Positions 61,122-64,000 of a stretch of 64,000 nt of DNA are shown one piece after another. The stretch lies in contig NZ_CP019082.1 in NCBI RefSeq assembly GCF_001956985.1, positions 7,378,001 to 7,442,000 on the forward strand, in the 5' to 3' direction. Below the pieces are notes generated by a model. The model made no database searches. It saw only the letters and a list, made by a program, of their open reading frames with translations, and was not told the DNA's origin. Origin of the DNA: Paludisphaera borealis. Its GTDB lineage: Bacteria > Planctomycetota > Planctomycetia > Isosphaerales > Isosphaeraceae. Both the position numbers and the translations under genes were made by a program. Position 1 is the stretch's first letter; every line of letters begins with the position of its first letter.

Positions 61122-61826
61122 ATGGGTCTCTACGTCGGCACCAGTGGCTATTCCTACAAGGAATGGAAGGGCACGTTCTATCCCAAGGACTTGCCGGTTC
61201 GGCAGATGCTCCATTTCTACGGCGAGCGCTTTCGTACCGTCGAGATCAATAGCACATTCTTCGGCATGCCCAAAGTTCCGATCCTGGAAGGATGGGCGCA
61301 GGCGGTTCCCGCCGATTTCAAGTTCGTGCTCAAGGCGCCGAAGCAGATCACGCATATGCGGAAGCTCAAAGACATAGGCGAGTTGGTGTCGCAATTGCTT
61401 GAAGTGTCCGGAGCTTTGACAGAGCGTCGGGGGCCGTTGCTATTCCAATTACCGCCGACATCGAAAAAGGATGTGGCACTTTTGCGAACGTTTCTCGCGC
61501 TGCTGCCATCGCCGCTCCGCGCGGCGTTCGAGTTCCGCCATCCATCGTGGTTCGACGACGAGGTCTTCGGACTGCTACGCGATCACCGCGCAGCGTTATG
61601 CATCGCCGACGCCGAAGTCAACTTTGAAGTTCCCTTTGTGGCGACCACGGATTGGGGCTACCTGCGGTTGCGGCGGCCCGACTACGGCGACGCGGAACTC
61701 AAGGAATGGGCGAAGCGGGTGCGGGAACAAGACTGGGAGGATGCGTTCGTGTTCTTCAAACACGAGAATGAAGGCAAAGGGCCACGGATGGCGGAGCGAT
61801 ATCTGGAGTTGGCCGCGTACGCGTAG
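61122..61826 (+). CDS. DUF72 (YecE-like) protein
   Basis: 234 residues. It has the typical start VGTSGYSYKEWKGTFYP, then YGERFRTVEINSTFFGMPK, FKFVLKAPKQITHM and PLLFQLPP. EFRHPSWF and a final YLRLRRPDY and FVFFKHENEGKGP complete the TIM-barrel-like family pattern. The catalytic role of DUF72 proteins is unsettled. The ATG at 61122 lies directly after the TPR gene and has weak upstream spacing. Confidence 0.92.
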   Translation: MGLYVGTSGYSYKEWKGTFYPKDLPVRQMLHFYGERFRTVEINSTFFGMPKVPILEGWAQAVPADFKFVLKAPKQITHMRKLKDIGELVSQLLEVSGALTERRGPLLFQLPPTSKKDVALLRTFLALLPSPLRAAFEFRHPSWFDDEVFGLLRDHRAALCIADAEVNFEVPFVATTDWGYLRLRRPDYGDAELKEWAKRVREQDWEDAFVFFKHENEGKGPRMAERYLELAAYA

Positions 61827-61962
61827 GCTTCACTCCACGAGCGTCCGGGCTCACGATACGGAATCCAACCTCAACGCTCGCGGGAAATCAATCGCGATCC
61901 CGCTCAAGGACTGGGCGCGCAAGCCAGTGCTCCCTTGAAAACAGTCGCGAGATCGGAGTCTT

Positions 61963-62322
61963 GTGATGTATGGGGTACCTCCCGACCTACCGCTGGCCCG
62001 TTTCCTCGGGAAAGAATGCAGCCAGATCAGAATCGGAGGCTCTGAAATCCAGTTCGCGTTTCCGAGTGCCGGCGAGATCCTGGTTGAAGGCGACTGGAAG
62101 GTGCTTGACGCAACCGGGACGACGATCGATCGGGCGAAGGAGCACGACTCAAGAACCAGCTATTGCGTCCACAAGATCATCAACTCACCAGTTCTTCGTT
62201 ACGCCGTCGACTCACCAAGCTCATTCACGCTTCACTTCGAGAATGGTTGTGCGCTGACCATTTTCGACAGCTCCGAGCAGTATGAATCGTTCTCGATCCA
62301 GCCTGACGGCATTTACGTTTGA
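61963..62322 (+). CDS. Small beta-rich protein of unknown function
   Basis: 119 residues with a GTG-ATG start (61963 or 61966). Alternating strands (IRIGGSEIQFAFPSAGEILVEG, SFTLHFENGCALTIFDSSEQ, written only as the pattern) and a final YESFSIQPDG resemble the small beta-sandwich domain that accompanies many orphan and immunity-type proteins, possibly DUF6188. Codon use is less GC-biased than in neighbouring genes, which may mean a recent arrival. It lies between the DUF72 gene and the rRNA operon. Confidence 0.55.
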   Translation: MMYGVPPDLPLARFLGKECSQIRIGGSEIQFAFPSAGEILVEGDWKVLDATGTTIDRAKEHDSRTSYCVHKIINSPVLRYAVDSPSSFTLHFENGCALTIFDSSEQYESFSIQPDGIYV

Positions 62323-62386
62323 GAGAAATGACAAATCGCCATCCATCCCGACGCGCGGCCCCGGCGTCGAGCGGCGCGCATGAAAA

Positions 62387-62421
62387 CAGCCGCCCGCGAT
62401 CAGGACGATCGGGGGCGGCTG
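62387..62421 (-). terminator. Terminator of the rRNA operon
   Basis: On the minus strand a 15-bp stem with one mismatch (arms 62407-62421 and 62387-62401) and a 5-nt loop is followed by GTTTTCATG. It lies ~10 nt after the 3' end of the 5S gene. Confidence 0.88.
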
Positions 62422-62431
62422 GGGTGGAGGA

Positions 62432-62541
62432 TTCCGGCGATGACCGACTTTCGCGCTGAAAGCACTATCATAGGCCCGACGGGCTTAACGGCCGTGTTCG
62501 GAATGGGAACGGGTGTGGCCCCGTCGGTATGGTCGCCGGAA
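62432..62541 (-). rRNA. rrf: 5S ribosomal RNA
   Basis: About 110 nt. The 5' end TTCCGGCGA (62541-62533) pairs perfectly with the 3' end TCGCCGGAA (62440-62432) as helix I. Internal landmarks CCCGTTCCCATTCCGAACAC and GTTAAGCCCG match the 5S consensus. It is 176 nt after the 3' end of the 23S gene. Confidence 0.93.
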
Positions 62542-62717
62542 AAACGGCCGGCGGACGGTGAGGTCCGCCGGTCGTGGTTCGGTCGGTCGGTCGTACGCAC
62601 TACGCGTGTTCAGGGGAGGGGCGACTCCACAGCACGACCCTTTTCGGGATCGGCGAGTCACTGTCTTGCAGCCACACCGGTTCGGGTCCGCTCTTCGGAG
62701 AAGAGGGCCGATCGGGG

Positions 62718-64000
<1,283 letters not shown>

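Overview
The window is GC-rich bacterial DNA that fits a planctomycete of the Isosphaeraceae type (Singulisphaera/Paludisphaera-like; inferred from gene content, with no 16S in view). The evidence is a DUF1559 prepilin-like protein with an H-X9-DG type C-terminus, three unrelated Ser/Thr kinases (two with membrane segments), an FHA protein, ECF sigma factors, a secreted protein with the planctomycete N-terminal LE-x-R-x-V-L-type motif, and many small proline-rich lipoproteins. High GC produces very long antisense reading frames, which I treat as shadows.

Layout. 0-10 kb: the end of a murE-like ligase, a kinase, an FAD monooxygenase, a DUF4287/DUF5655 protein, an Xre regulator, a long regulatory gap with a perfect palindrome, a GT4 glycosyltransferase, and a queA gene broken by one missing C. 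10-24 kb: a type IV pilus / type II secretion-like machine. A stand-alone prepilin-peptidase N-domain, a LysM-bearing secretin, a lipoprotein, four pseudopilin-like proteins and a PilC platform protein lie mostly on the minus strand. A major pilin, a PilM-PilN fusion, PilO, PilP and the PilB ATPase read divergently on the plus strand. 24-31 kb: a receiver-like protein, a HAD phosphatase, P-II (GlnB), two small lipoproteins, a primary-type sigma-70 factor, a DUF1559 protein with a lipoprotein partner, and a CAP-domain protein.

31-41.5 kb is a signalling block: a membrane coiled-coil protein, an FHA protein, a polytopic Ser/Thr kinase, another coiled-coil membrane protein, an ECF sigma factor with a zinc-binding anti-sigma-like partner, and a convergent kinase with a transmembrane segment and a repetitive right-handed beta-helix-like tail. 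42-49 kb holds small unknown genes, a short repeat cluster, and a tightly packed rlmN-ECF sigma-comF-hemC operon. 49-62 kb holds a secreted Gly-Thr repeat protein, PPK2, an LRR membrane protein-lipase-HerA-like ATPase run, a radical SAM protein, a BCS1-type AAA protein, a TPR protein and a DUF72 protein. The window closes with a 5S gene and the 3' part of a 23S rRNA gene on the minus strand.

Three families of dispersed short repeats (a GCGCCAGCGAGTG hairpin, a TTGGGTTGCACA element, and a GCGCGAACGAACCCAA repeat) sit between genes. The most system-like region is the 10.5-24 kb pilus/secretion locus. The most speculative candidate for something new is the LRR-lipase-HerA run. I could not run any database search, so family names rest on motifs I can read.
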